DNA of 64,000 bases from Synechocystis sp. PCC 7509 (GTDB taxonomy: Bacteria; Cyanobacteriota; Cyanobacteriia; Cyanobacteriales; Chroococcidiopsidaceae), in the NCBI RefSeq assembly GCF_000332075.2, contig NZ_ALVU02000002.1:250209-314208 (forward strand). The letters run 5' to 3'. Of this stretch, positions 50,502-59,044 are shown piece after piece. The translations under genes and the position numbers were made by a program. Under the pieces are notes generated by a model. That model was not told the origin of the DNA. It did no database searches and saw only the letters and a program-made list of their open reading frames with translations. Each line of letters begins with the position of its first letter. Within the stretch, counting starts at the first letter, position 1.

Positions 50502-51334
50502 GGTTGTGTTGCAAAAACTTTGTGAGAACAGAAAACCCCTATTTCAGGAATTCTGATTATGCAACTAATCCGAAAATTTGATGAATGAAGACAAGTCGCT
50601 CTTTGATAGCTCCTCTAGGGACTCCCACAACTTGCCCTTTCCGCATCATATTCATGATTTCATAACCTCTGATGGTTCGCCTTGCGGTATTAAACGACCC
50701 AAATCCCATCCCTGGCTTGACTAATCGTTTGATGCCACGATGGTCTTGCTCCACTATGTTATTGAGATATTTAATCTGTCGCAATTTCACTATTTCGGGG
50801 AGCTTTTTGGCGGCTTTGAGTAAAGATATCGCTTTTGGATAAGCAGGGTTTTTATCCACAGTGATAACTCGTGGTACGGAAGTGTGAATTGCTTTCAACA
50901 TCTTACGAAAAAACCGTTTCGCCGCTTTCGCGTCTCGCTTCGCCGTGAGTAGAAAGTCTAAGGTGTTTCCCGCCGAACCAACGGCTCGATACAGATATTT
51001 CCACTTACCTTTAACCAAGATGTAAGTTTCATCTACCCGCCACGAGTCATTGTTCAAGCGCAAGTGCGGTCTAAACCGCTTATCTATTTCTGGGCTATAT
51101 TCTTGTACCCAACGGAACACGCTGGTGTGATGGATATCTAATCCCCGCTCGTTCACCATCTCTACTACTTGGCGGTAAGAAAGAGGATAGCTCAGATACC
51201 ATCGGACACAACGTAGGATGATTTCGGACTGATAGTGCCGCCACTTGAAGGGGGAAGATGAGTTCATTAGAGGCAGGCAGAATAATTTTCTCGCGCGGGA
51301 ATTATTTCAGCCTACCATTTTTTGCAACACAACC
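50502..51334 (-). mobile_element. Complete IS6-family insertion sequence
   Basis: The 833-base element has 16-base terminal inverted repeats GGTTGTGTTGCAAAAA (50502-50517) and its complement (51319-51334), enclosing one transposase gene. Flanking octamers (AATACATC versus ATAATATC) do not match, so no 8-base target duplication is evident and the insertion was followed by rearrangement, as for the partial copy at the left edge. Confidence 0.9.
50557..51267 (-). CDS. IS6-family transposase
   Basis: The 236-residue DDE transposase begins MNSSSPFKWRHYQSEII. It has a helix-turn-helix (HHTSVFRWVQEYSPEIDKR), then WRVDETYILVKGKWKYLYRA (first Asp), TVDKNPAYPKAI (second Asp) and IVEQDHRGIKRLVKPGMGFG (Glu). 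Length and motifs are complete and the frame is intact. It is likely the source of the left-edge copy. Confidence 0.92.
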   Translation of the reverse strand: MNSSSPFKWRHYQSEIILRCVRWYLSYPLSYRQVVEMVNERGLDIHHTSVFRWVQEYSPEIDKRFRPHLRLNNDSWRVDETYILVKGKWKYLYRAVGSAGNTLDFLLTAKRDAKAAKRFFRKMLKAIHTSVPRVITVDKNPAYPKAISLLKAAKKLPEIVKLRQIKYLNNIVEQDHRGIKRLVKPGMGFGSFNTARRTIRGYEIMNMMRKGQVVGVPRGAIKERLVFIHQIFGLVA

Positions 51335-51340
51335 ATAATA

Positions 51341-51519
51341 TCTCCTTTCTTCCAAGTGACGATATGAAAGCGGATATCGAAGATACCAGCGGACGCATAG
51401 TAGGATGATTTCTAGTTGGAAGTGCCGCTACTTGAAGACGTTGGAATTAGACATAGAAAAGGGAACAAACAGACACGATCTCTCACTCTACTACCTGCTC
51501 CTATTTTTGCAATACAACC
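51341..51519 (-). mobile_element. Decayed IS6-like end next to the intact element
   Basis: The stretch aligns with bases 51170-51334 of the intact element: 51370-51450 carries the start of the transposase gene with many substitutions, and TTTTTGCAATACAACC at 51504-51519 is one base from the terminal repeat. It is an older copy that lost the rest of its gene. Confidence 0.6.
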
Positions 51520-51562
51520 GCAAAACAGCCCTGTATGCTATACTCAGTCAGAGTCTTAACTT

Positions 51563-51602
51563 GAACCCCCCGCCGACTGGAATAAGTTGCCTTGTTGGAA
51601 AC
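51563..51602 (+). repeat. Direct repeat, left copy (CRISPR-repeat-like)
   Basis: A 40-base unit ends GCCTTGTTGGAAAC. A second copy with six differences and one length change lies at 53527-53565 in the same orientation. The GGAAAC ending resembles cyanobacterial CRISPR repeats. The two copies bracket the AT-rich block 51603-53526. Confidence 0.6.
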
Positions 51603-51623
51603 TATTTGAGAGGAACAATATAC

Positions 51624-53459
51624 ATGGCAGGATTTTTATACAAACTTAAGAAGTTATTAGATAAAGATTTAGAGCAGTCATTAAAATCTTTACCTATGAA
51701 TTCAGAAATTAGTTATACAGATAATAATTCTTTATTTTCTATATTTGATTCCTTATTCTTATACAAACCACTACACTTAACAGAATTTAATATATCTATA
51801 TATTGTTTTGGAAAACCAACTATAGAAAAAGAGATTTATGAAAGTTTTAAGGATAGAACGTCTTTAAGTAATAAATTAATTTTAGATAACTTTATTAATG
51901 GAGGAATAGATAAGGTAGCTTTAAATCTTAGTGGAGCCGCCACTATCATTATTAAACATAACAATATAGTTTATCTTGTAACAGATAGATTAGGGTATGT
52001 ACCTACTTTTATTTATAATCCTGAAGATATAGATAATTGTATTGTTAGTAGTTCTCCGAATACAATATCTAGTATTGTAGATACAAATATAGATTTAGTA
52101 TCTGTATCGGAATTTCTGCACTATCATAAGTGTACGCCACCCCATACTTTTTATAAAGAAATAAAATATGCTGGAGCAGCAACTATACACACATGGAATT
52201 TAGAAACAAATACCTACTCAGTAGAAACTTATTGGGAACCTTTTAAACTAATACCATTTAACAATTTAAAAGAAGCTGTTGAAGAAACTACTAAAGCTAT
52301 AAAGAAAGCTATAAAGAATAGAACCTACTTACCTAATGTAAGTACCTTTACTTCCGGTGGATTAGACTCTCGATTAGTATTGTACGCTGCCGATAATCCA
52401 GAAAACTTAACTGCTTTTAATTTATATGATGAATTAAATAATGAAAATGAAGTAGCTCATCTATTATGTAAAGACACTAAAGTTCCTTTAGTAGGATTAC
52501 AACGAGATAAAGATTATTATCCTAGAACTTTAAAGGATAGTGTAAAGTATTCTGAAGGTATGTGGTCTATCTATGATAGCCACTTCTTAGGTTTTAGGGA
52601 TGAAATAGTTTATAAATATAATGCTCAATCTGTTTTATCTTCTTGTTCAGCAGACTTCCTATTTAAAGAATGTGGTATAGATAGAAAACACCCCAAGATT
52701 TTAGGATGGGTCGCTTATTACTGGTATGTTTTTGCAAACCCTCCGGTAATTAATAACAATTTTAATAACTATATAGACCCCCCGGTGGATATATTTACAC
52801 CTTTGGCTAAATGCCTACACGACAGACTTAATGCTTGGTTCGGTTCTTCACCTAAGGAAGTATCAGATAAATATAGATTGTATTTAGCTGATAAACGTTG
52901 TAGACCTCTATGCTATTCTGCAGGTCTCTCCTTTAATAGTATGTTTCGGATCTTCCCCTATGACAATTTCTTATCTGATTTAGAAGTTATTAATTGCTAT
53001 GATCGTATGAAAGCAGATTGGCGTATTAATGCAAAACTGTGGAGGAAAGTTGTTACTAATATCTGTGGTACCACAGTAAGAAATGCTAATAACAATCTTA
53101 AACCTGATTTTAGTTTTATAGATTTTTTATTAGACAAAACTATTTTTAGTTCTAAATTTAAAACTAAAGACTATCTCACTCCCAGCCTAGCTAATACAAC
53201 TAGTTGGCCTACCTTCACCTATTATCTAAAAAATAGTCAATTATTACACGAAATTTGGTTATCTATTACTCCTTTAGAAAAAGAATTAATTGATACACTT
53301 TATGGACATATTAATTGGTATAAACCTTTAGAGTTCTTTACCAAGTCTGAAGAAAGGAAAATATTTAGAATCCTTAGTCTTATTGTATACATGAGAGGTA
53401 ATTATAAATTCGATAAGTTTAGAGTATCCCCGGTTAAAAGTAATTACTCTCAAGTTTAA
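51624..53459 (+). CDS. Asparagine-synthase-like protein, AT-rich and probably transferred
   Basis: The start chosen is ATG 51624 with an AGAGGA 10 bases upstream; the frame is open further upstream but there encodes decayed IS DNA. The 611 residues resemble class B asparagine synthases: an N-terminal Ntn-like half (to about 200) lacking the catalytic Cys2 (it begins MAGF), and a C-terminal PP-loop ATP-pyrophosphatase half with TFTSGGLDSRLVLYAA near residue 240. Such proteins form amide bonds in lasso peptide or surface polysaccharide pathways. Codon use is much more AT-rich than most of the window. A truncated glycosyltransferase follows, favouring a polysaccharide context. Confidence 0.72.
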   Translation: MAGFLYKLKKLLDKDLEQSLKSLPMNSEISYTDNNSLFSIFDSLFLYKPLHLTEFNISIYCFGKPTIEKEIYESFKDRTSLSNKLILDNFINGGIDKVALNLSGAATIIIKHNNIVYLVTDRLGYVPTFIYNPEDIDNCIVSSSPNTISSIVDTNIDLVSVSEFLHYHKCTPPHTFYKEIKYAGAATIHTWNLETNTYSVETYWEPFKLIPFNNLKEAVEETTKAIKKAIKNRTYLPNVSTFTSGGLDSRLVLYAADNPENLTAFNLYDELNNENEVAHLLCKDTKVPLVGLQRDKDYYPRTLKDSVKYSEGMWSIYDSHFLGFRDEIVYKYNAQSVLSSCSADFLFKECGIDRKHPKILGWVAYYWYVFANPPVINNNFNNYIDPPVDIFTPLAKCLHDRLNAWFGSSPKEVSDKYRLYLADKRCRPLCYSAGLSFNSMFRIFPYDNFLSDLEVINCYDRMKADWRINAKLWRKVVTNICGTTVRNANNNLKPDFSFIDFLLDKTIFSSKFKTKDYLTPSLANTTSWPTFTYYLKNSQLLHEIWLSITPLEKELIDTLYGHINWYKPLEFFTKSEERKIFRILSLIVYMRGNYKFDKFRVSPVKSNYSQV

Positions 53460-53474
53460 TTTAAAGGGATAAAA

Positions 53475-53528
53475 ATGTACAATGAACCCTTAGTTAGTAT
53501 TGTGATTCCCTGTTACAATAGTCAATAA
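53475..53528 (+). pseudogene. Family-2 glycosyltransferase, first 17 codons only
   Basis: MYNEPLVSIVIPCYNSQ is the classic start of a GT2 enzyme, and AAGGGA precedes the ATG. After codon 17 the frame hits TAA inside a repeat unit that has replaced the gene. It follows the asparagine-synthase-like gene by 15 bases, so it was the second gene of an operon. Confidence 0.75.
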
Positions 53529-53565
53529 ACCCCTGCCGGCTGGAATAAGTCGCCTTGTTGGAAAC
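53527..53565 (+). repeat. Direct repeat, right copy (CRISPR-repeat-like)
   Basis: This 39-base copy of the unit at 51563-51602 also ends GCCTTGTTGGAAAC. It sits exactly where the glycosyltransferase gene is cut, so recombination between repeats or insertion at the repeat probably removed the downstream gene. Confidence 0.6.
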
Positions 53566-53641
53566 ATTCAATTTATCTACGAACATAATATAAGTTGGCT
53601 TTGGTTTGAACTATTTGGGTATACGGTTGACTAGAACAGTT

Positions 53642-53995
53642 GGTAGTGCCAAATATGTAAGGATAAGTGTAAAGAGTATGTAGAGAGAGTTGTATGAGTG
53701 AGGAGAAGCTAAAGTGTCCAAAATGCGGGTCACAAAGGATAGTAAAAAATGGCTTTATCCACAACGGCAACCAAAATCATAAATGCCGAACCTGCAATAG
53801 ACAATTTGTGCTAAACCCCCGCAATCGTCCAGTTACAGAAGAAAACAAAAAGCTGATTGATAGGCTATTCCGCCGAACGCTTGTCAATTGCCGCTATTTG
53901 TAGAGTTAGCGGGATCTCAGAAACCTGGATTCAAAGCTACGCTGAGGGGAAATACACCGCCGTAGCTCAACAAGTTGCAGTTAGTTCAAAAAAAC
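53642..53995 (+). mobile_element. IS1-family element, 5' fragment with a frameshifted insA
   Basis: An IS1-type end (GGTAGTGCCAAATATG) at 53642 is followed by an InsA gene from 53694. The protein has the Cys4 zinc finger (CPKCGSQRIVKNG, CRTCNRQFV). A one-base shift near 53870 moves the frame to RLSIAAICRVSGISETWIQS. The fragment stops at 53995, where a second IS1-family element begins. No InsB part remains. Confidence 0.75.
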
Positions 53996-54180
53996 GGTAG
54001 TGTCTTAGATTTGTTAAAAAGCAATTTAGAAATGGTAGATAATAATTAGGTTTAATAAAATTAGGTTGACGAATAACTATGACTGTTTGGTTAGCTGTTC
54101 ACTGCCCTCACTGCCAAAGTACAGAGGTAAAGAAACATGGAACATCCTCCAATGGGAAGCGGCGTTATAGTTGCCTCAAT

Positions 54181-55100
54181 AGACCTCTTGCAAAAGTTAG
54201 TGATAAAATCATAGAGAAGTGACCTGCGTAGAAGCAAAAGTGACTTATAAAAAGGTAAAAAACTTAAAGGCGGAAGATTTTAAACGCTTGACTGGAATCC
54301 ACTTTGACACTTTTAATCAAAGGGTAGAAATAGTCAAGCAAGCGGAAAAATCACGAAAGAAACCTGGCAGACCACCAAAATTAAGGATCGAAGACAAAAT
54401 TTTAATGCTCTTAGAATATTTACGAGAGTATAGAACTTTTTTTCATTTAGGTGCTACTTGGGGAGTAAATGAGTCCACAGCCTACCGAATTATTCAGAAA
54501 ATTGAAAACATTTTAATCAAAGCTCCTCAACTAAGACTACCAAGAAAAAAAAGATTAATCGCCGATGATTGTCAGCTAGAAACCGTAGTAATAGATGTAA
54601 GCGAAACTCCCATAGAAAGACCTAAAAAAAACAAAAAACCTATTATAGCGGCAAGAAAAAAAGACATACGTTGAAAGCCCAAGTGATTATTGATCAAAAG
54701 AATGGGCAAATACTATGTACCGCTTATGGCAAAGGGAGAGAGCATGACTTCAAGTTATATAAAAGAAGTAAAATAAGAATTAGAAAAAAGATTAGATGTT
54801 TAGCAGATAAGGGATACCAAGGAATTAAGAAGCATCATCATTTCAGTCAAACACCTAAAAAGAAGCCAAGAAAAAGTAAGCTTTCTGTAGCAGAGAAAAA
54901 AGAGAATAGAGAGTTAGCTAAAGAGAGAATAATTATTGAGAATATTTTTGCTCATTTAAAAAGATTTAGGATTTTACAAGGGAGATATAGAAATAGAAGA
55001 AAAAGATTTGGATTAAGGTTTAATTTAATAGCTTCTATTTATAACTACGAGCTTAACTTAAATACAAATCAATCTTAAAGCTTATTTTTGCAAGAGGTCT
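54181..55100 (+). mobile_element. IS5-family-like element inserted into the IS1 remnant
   Basis: The element has perfect terminal repeats AGACCTCTTGCAAAA (54181-54195) and its complement (55086-55100), with a two-frame transposase between. The insertion point lies within the InsA coding part of the IS1 remnant. A clear target duplication cannot be assigned. Confidence 0.8.
54219..55078 (+). CDS. Transposase made by a -1 frameshift (two overlapping frames)
   Basis: Frame one (54219-54674) encodes the helix-turn-helix and first catalytic part (LTGIHFDTFNQRVEIVKQAE, LGATWGVNESTAYRIIQKIE, TVVIDVSETPIERP). Frame two, open to 55078, continues KRHTLKAQVIIDQKNGQILC, DKGYQGIKKHHHFSQ and ENIFAHLKRFRILQGRYRNR. 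The slippery A-AAA-AAG lies at 54656-54663, so a -1 ribosomal shift gives a full enzyme of about 280 residues, as is usual for IS5-group elements of this type. Domain order and length look complete. Whether it shifts efficiently is not visible. Confidence 0.8.
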
Positions 55101-55558
55101 ATTATTCACAGCACGGCTTAAGACTTAACCGAACAGTATTGGGGCGCTTATGAGCGCCATCTCCCTGTAGAGCGGCATGAAGTAGGAAAGCAGAAAACTC
55201 AGACCATTGAGCGTAAGCATCTGAATTTGAGAACGAGGATTAAGCGCCTTGCGCGTAAGACAATTTGTTTTTCCAAGTCGGAATTGATGCATGACTTGGT
55301 CATTGGACTATTTATCAATCGCTATGAGTTTGGTTTACCAATATAAAGCAAAATAACACATCTAAGACACTACCCATCTGCCGTTCTCAAGTTGAAAAGA
55401 GTTTTATCTTGTTCTCTGCTTAGAAACACCCTTAAACGGCTGCCCATATCCCTGTTACCTTGGTAGACACATTATACATATTTACTTATCTTTACACGGT
55501 TTGGTTTTTTCACCTCGTTCTACTTACCAGGATTGGAAAGCTACTTTGAATCGATGGT

Positions 55559-56459
55559 AGTGCGTCAAACGAACGTGGGATTGGTAGAGTAGAGAGGATC
55601 TCTCATCTGCAACTCATCTATGCAATGCCCTTTGTGTGGTCATTTTAAAGCCCATAAACACGGCAAGATGCCCAACGGACATCAACGCTATCTTTGCCCT
55701 GTTTGCAAGCAAACCTTCTCGGAAAGCTTTGATAGTTTGTACTATCGCCGTCATGTCAATCCTGAGCAAATTCGCCAAGTGCTGCAAGCCCACAGCGAAG
55801 GCAGTAGCTTGCGCGGGATTAGTCGCATCACCGGACTTGCTTACAATACTGCCCTTGAGTATTGTTCGCGCTGCGAGTCAGAAAGCACAACTGGTGCATA
55901 ACGCTGAAGTTCAAGCCGTTCAAACTGAGGAAGTGAGTGGAGATGAAATGTGGTCATTTGTTTCAAAAAACAGAAACAGTGTTGCTCCCAAGAACGAGAG
56001 GTCGGAGATTGCTGGATTGGGTTAAGCCTTGCCGATTCGAGTGGCTTAATCCTGGCAGCACGAGTCGGTAAACACACTGATGAACTGATTGAACAATTGG
56101 TTATGAGTACAGAGGGAAAAACGGACTGTAAACAATTCAACAGCGATGATTGGGGTGGCTATGAGCGCGTCTTACCCCCTGAGATTCAGCACTATGTTGG
56201 CAAAAATAGAACACAGCGACTGGAGCGCACCAATGGCATTGTTCGACAACAGACTGGGAGATGGCATCGACGACAGAACAAGTTTGGCAAAGTATGGGAG
56301 CAGACAGAGGTAACAACACGATTAGTAGTCAGCTACTTTAACTGGATTTGGCGGCATAGTCGCCTCAACACAACGGCTGCACAACGAGCAGGATTAGCCT
56401 CTCTATCCTGGACTTGGAACGACATTGCCACCTATCCCACAATACTCTAATGCACTACC
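55559..56459 (+). mobile_element. IS1-family insertion sequence with an 8-base target duplication
   Basis: The 901-base element starts GGTAGTGC (55559) and ends GCACTACC (56459). It is flanked on both sides by the direct repeat GAATCGAT (55551-55558 and 56460-56467), the expected IS1 duplication. It is therefore a single clean insertion. The 180 bases before it hold nothing I recognise. Confidence 0.88.
55620..56450 (+). pseudogene. IS1-family transposase InsA-InsB with a second frame break
   Basis: InsA (55620-55901) has the Cys4 finger CPLCGHFKAHKHG / CPVCKQTF. InsB begins in another frame (AQLVHNAEVQAVQTEEVSGD, EMWSFV), which is normal for IS1 programmed shifting. Just after EMWSFV (about 55960) the catalytic core continues in a third frame (KKQKQCCSQEREVGDCWIGL, DDWGGYERVLPPEI, ERTNGIVRQQTGRWHRR). 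That extra shift is not expected, so the enzyme is probably dead. Confidence 0.75.
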
Positions 56460-56618
56460 GAATCGATTTGCGATCGTCTATGAAGAGCGATTTCCAACTT
56501 GACTTTCATGCTTGACACAAACAATTTGACAAACCCATAAATTTTTTCTAAGGTTTTCTTTTTAGTAAAAAAGAGTGTTAATTGTTAACACTCTGTTAAT
56601 ATTTAACTTAAATTAATC

Positions 56619-57515
56619 TTAGCGTAACCTATCGTAAGAATAGTCTAGGTTGCCGTAGTACAACATTTGTCTTGGGGTAACGTTGCCCCAAGGTAACATA
56701 GGGTCATCTAAGCCATGTCGATAAGGTACTTGATTAGGATTAGTGATATAAGTATCAGACCCATTACCAGATTGCCATCTAGCCCAACATCTATCAATCA
56801 TAGAATGGTGAAGATAGAAAATAGGATCATTAGGGGCAGTAGAATTGCGTATAGTTTCCCCGATCCATCTATGAATTCTGTTATGAAGTTGAGGACCATT
56901 TGCAAAACCTTCTATAGCATTACGAGCTGAGTTGCTGCTATTTTGGTCATAAGTAGGAGAATCATAATTCCTTATCCAGACAGCATTATTTAATTGGTCT
57001 AGAGTAGGAAATCCAGTAATTGCAGCTCCAAAATTGCGTTTTAAAGCGCCATTAAATCTATTATTCCAATAAATCACAGGATTACCAGACTCATTTACAA
57101 TCGTCCAATTACCATATCTAAAAGGTCCTGTTCTCACAACATAAGACCCGTCTGAGGTATCTCCATTACCACCCATAAAATCGTTAGCAAAAATAGGTGA
57201 GTTAAATGGGTTACTAGCATCATCTGTCCAATCCCAATAAGGAACTCCTAAATATTTGTTGCCACTTACAGCTTGCAATGCCTTTTCAAATAAAGATAAA
57301 TGATATCTATGCCAAGCAAAAAAAGCTGGACCTCCATGTGGTTGTGTTCTATTACTTCCATTAGGAGTAAATACATTGCTCATTTGAGCATGTACAACTA
57401 CAAGCTCATCCCATTTATTTCCAGCTTTACCGCCGTCTTTTAAAGCTAAACAAGCATTAACAAATTCTTGTTTCTCTGCTACTGTTAGACTTCTAACATT
57501 CTTTCTAGTTGCCAT
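56619..57515 (-). CDS. Tyrosinase (type-3 copper enzyme)
   Basis: The 298 residues contain both copper sites. CuA ligands are His42 (ELVVVHAQMS), His60 (QPHGGPAFF) and His69 (WHRYHLSLFE). CuB ligands lie in PQLHNRIHRWIG (about 207-212) and DPIFYLHHSMIDRCWARWQ (about 235-240). The enzyme would oxidise phenols to quinones, and so melanin-like pigments. There is no signal peptide, so export would need a partner; the Tat-signal protein 33 bases upstream is the likely one. The gene is AT-rich like the asparagine-synthase-like gene, and lies among IS elements. Confidence 0.92.
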   Translation of the reverse strand: MATRKNVRSLTVAEKQEFVNACLALKDGGKAGNKWDELVVVHAQMSNVFTPNGSNRTQPHGGPAFFAWHRYHLSLFEKALQAVSGNKYLGVPYWDWTDDASNPFNSPIFANDFMGGNGDTSDGSYVVRTGPFRYGNWTIVNESGNPVIYWNNRFNGALKRNFGAAITGFPTLDQLNNAVWIRNYDSPTYDQNSSNSARNAIEGFANGPQLHNRIHRWIGETIRNSTAPNDPIFYLHHSMIDRCWARWQSGNGSDTYITNPNQVPYRHGLDDPMLPWGNVTPRQMLYYGNLDYSYDRLR

Positions 57516-57548
57516 TTTTTATAACTCTTAAGCTATTTTGTTTAATTT

Positions 57549-57884
57549 TTAATCAATGTCTAATTGTCCTGACTCAATGACCGAAGCTGTTAAATCTTCC
57601 AGTGAAGAGAACTCCTCCCCAAAAGGAAAGTAGCCTGTAATATATTTATTACCTTTATCTACTGCCTCAAAAGACCTCGCTCGCTTATTACCTCTCACTG
57701 TAATTCTTGCGCTTCTTTCACCACCTTCTTCAATCTGCACATCCTTATTTCTAATCTTTGTAATCTTTAATTTTCTACCTTTCACCACTTGTGCTTTTAC
57801 AAACTTTTGGGTACCTAACAAAACAACTGGTGTTGCTACAAATGCAGAAATTAAAACAAGAAATTTTCTTCTAGAAGAAAACAT
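57549..57884 (-). CDS. Tat-signal small protein, likely tyrosinase partner (caddie)
   Basis: The 111 residues start MFSSRRKFLVLISAFVATPV, a twin-arginine signal (SRRKFL) with hydrophobic core. The mature part is mostly beta (RKLKITKIRNKDVQIEEGGE) and ends KYITGYFPFGEEFSSLEDLT. A good AGGAG lies before the ATG. It ends 33 bases upstream of tyrosinase on the same strand. In Streptomyces, a Tat-signal cofactor MelC1 loads copper into and carries out the tyrosinase; size and position match, though sequence identity to MelC1 is not evident. Confidence 0.65.
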   Translation of the reverse strand: MFSSRRKFLVLISAFVATPVVLLGTQKFVKAQVVKGRKLKITKIRNKDVQIEEGGERSARITVRGNKRARSFEAVDKGNKYITGYFPFGEEFSSLEDLTASVIESGQLDID

Positions 57885-57954
57885 AGCTCTCCTTTTAGTA
57901 TAAAAAGTGACATCAATAAAGTAAAGGATTATCGGGATTGATAGTGCGACCCTA

Positions 57955-58149
57955 ATGGTGTTCTACACTGAAGCCCACTGCTGGCAGTTCCGATTGATAA
58001 GCTCTGGTGGGGCGGTATTTGGGGAGTGCAAGATTTACTACACCTCTGAAGCTGCACTTAAGGGAGGACTGGAGTGGGTTGCTTATAAGGGAAGGGTAAG
58101 TTGCTGTAATCCTTCAACGCGCAATCCCTCAGTTGATGAATTGCGTTGA
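57955..58149 (+). CDS. Small protein, possibly DUF1508-like
   Basis: The 64 residues contain CWQFRLISSGGAVFGECKIY and YTSEAALKGGLEWV, which resembles the beta-beta-beta-alpha unit of DUF1508/YegP-type proteins. No Shine-Dalgarno is visible and the region is noisy. Might be a remnant of a larger gene. It is opposite in direction to the tyrosinase operon. Confidence 0.35.
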   Translation: MVFYTEAHCWQFRLISSGGAVFGECKIYYTSEAALKGGLEWVAYKGRVSCCNPSTRNPSVDELR

Positions 58150-58242
58150 TACCTTCCGCTTTCCTGCCATCCTCTGTCTGAAGACTGCTTAACTACGCTT
58201 GAATTACTTTTATTTCACCAAAACGCAATAGTAGCAACTTTT

Positions 58243-58554
58243 TTATTCTGCTCCCGATAAGGAAGGTATATAGTCACTAAAGATAAGTTTTCCATTTTTA
58301 GTGACCACCACTCCTTCATAAGTGATTTCATATTTATAATTGCCATTCTGCCAAGTCTTAGATCCAATCTTATGCTTTGATCCTAAGTAAAGACATTTGT
58401 TTCTTTTCACACAACCCTGATAAGTCCCTGCTTCAAAATCTACAACGTATACACCTTGTTCACCTTTAAGTGTGATGGGGGAAGCATTTACAGGAAAATT
58501 GACAGCACCAGCACCGAGTATAGTTAAGGCTAAAAGCAAAGCTTTTGATTTCAT
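58243..58554 (-). CDS. Small secreted protein of unknown function
   Basis: The 103 residues begin with a signal peptide (KALLLALTILGAGAVNFPVNA). A beta-rich mature part follows, with two Cys (GCVKRNKCLYLG) likely bonded, and EITYEGVVVTKNGKLIFSDY. AGGAGAT precedes the ATG. I do not recognise a family. A 25-base palindrome 89 bases upstream may regulate it. Confidence 0.6.
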   Translation of the reverse strand: MKSKALLLALTILGAGAVNFPVNASPITLKGEQGVYVVDFEAGTYQGCVKRNKCLYLGSKHKIGSKTWQNGNYKYEITYEGVVVTKNGKLIFSDYIPSLSGAE

Positions 58555-58642
58555 TAGTTTAATCTCCTAATAGAGGTTTGACGCGCTCAAATTCTTGGTT
58601 ATGTTGCGAAAACTTGCCTAAATACCATCATTAATAGTATTT

Positions 58643-58667
58643 CTATTTGTAGTATTACTACAAATAG
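58643..58667. promoter_or_regulatory. Perfect palindrome upstream of the secreted-protein gene
   Basis: Arms CTATTTGTAGTA and TACTACAAATAG meet around one central base. The location, 89 bases from the ATG at 58554, fits an operator; its regulator is unknown. No other copy was seen in the window. Confidence 0.5.
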
Positions 58668-58792
58668 TATTTGTCTAATTTTGGTAACACAACCTGCAAC
58701 AGGCAGCTAAAACGAACTGTTCAACTGGTTATTATTTACTTCACAGGAACAAGAGACGATTCCGGAAACGTCGATCTCTACCTACTAATAGG

Positions 58793-59044
58793 GGTAGTGT
58801 CTTAGATGTGTTATTTTGCTTTATATTGGTAGACCAAACTCATAGCGATTGATAAATAGTCCAATGACCAAGTCATGAATCAATTCCGACTTGGAAAAAC
58901 AAATTGTCTTACGCGCAAGGCGCTTAATCCTCGTTCTCAAATTCAGATGCTTACGCTCAATGGTCTGAGTTTTCTGCTTTCCTACTTCATGCCGCTCTAC
59001 AGGAAGATGGCGCTCATAAGCGCCCCACCCATCTGTGCCAGACC
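58793..59044 (-). mobile_element. IS1-family end fragment, reversed
   Basis: This 252-base piece starts GGTAGTGTCTTAGATGTG and matches the right-hand 230 bases of the element at 53996-55374 in reverse complement, including the InsB C-terminus. It is cut at 59044 by the adjacent ISAs1-type element. Confidence 0.75.

Larger units (their letters stand above)
53996..55374 (+). mobile_element. IS1-family element, internally deleted and split by an IS5-type element
   Basis: The left end GGTAGTGTCTTAGAT (53996) and right end ATCTAAGACACTACC (55360-55374) are inverted repeats. An InsA start (MTVWLAVHCPHCQSTEVKKH) at 54079 and the InsB C-terminus (YWGAYERHLPVERHEVGKQK, FINRYEFGLPI) at 55120-55345 remain, with the catalytic centre deleted. 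IS5-type DNA lies between. A reversed 250-base piece of the same element is at 58793-59044. Confidence 0.8.

Noticed and set aside
51405-51623. The upstream 73-codon extension of the asparagine-synthase-like gene
   Set aside because: It reads through decayed IS6 DNA and one repeat unit; the ATG at 51624 has a Shine-Dalgarno.
51624-53459. A lasso-peptide biosynthesis cluster
   Set aside because: No precursor peptide, leader peptidase or recognition gene is nearby, and the next gene was a glycosyltransferase.
51563-53565. A CRISPR array
   Set aside because: Only two units, 1.9 kb apart with a gene between, and no cas genes in the window; kept only as a direct-repeat observation.
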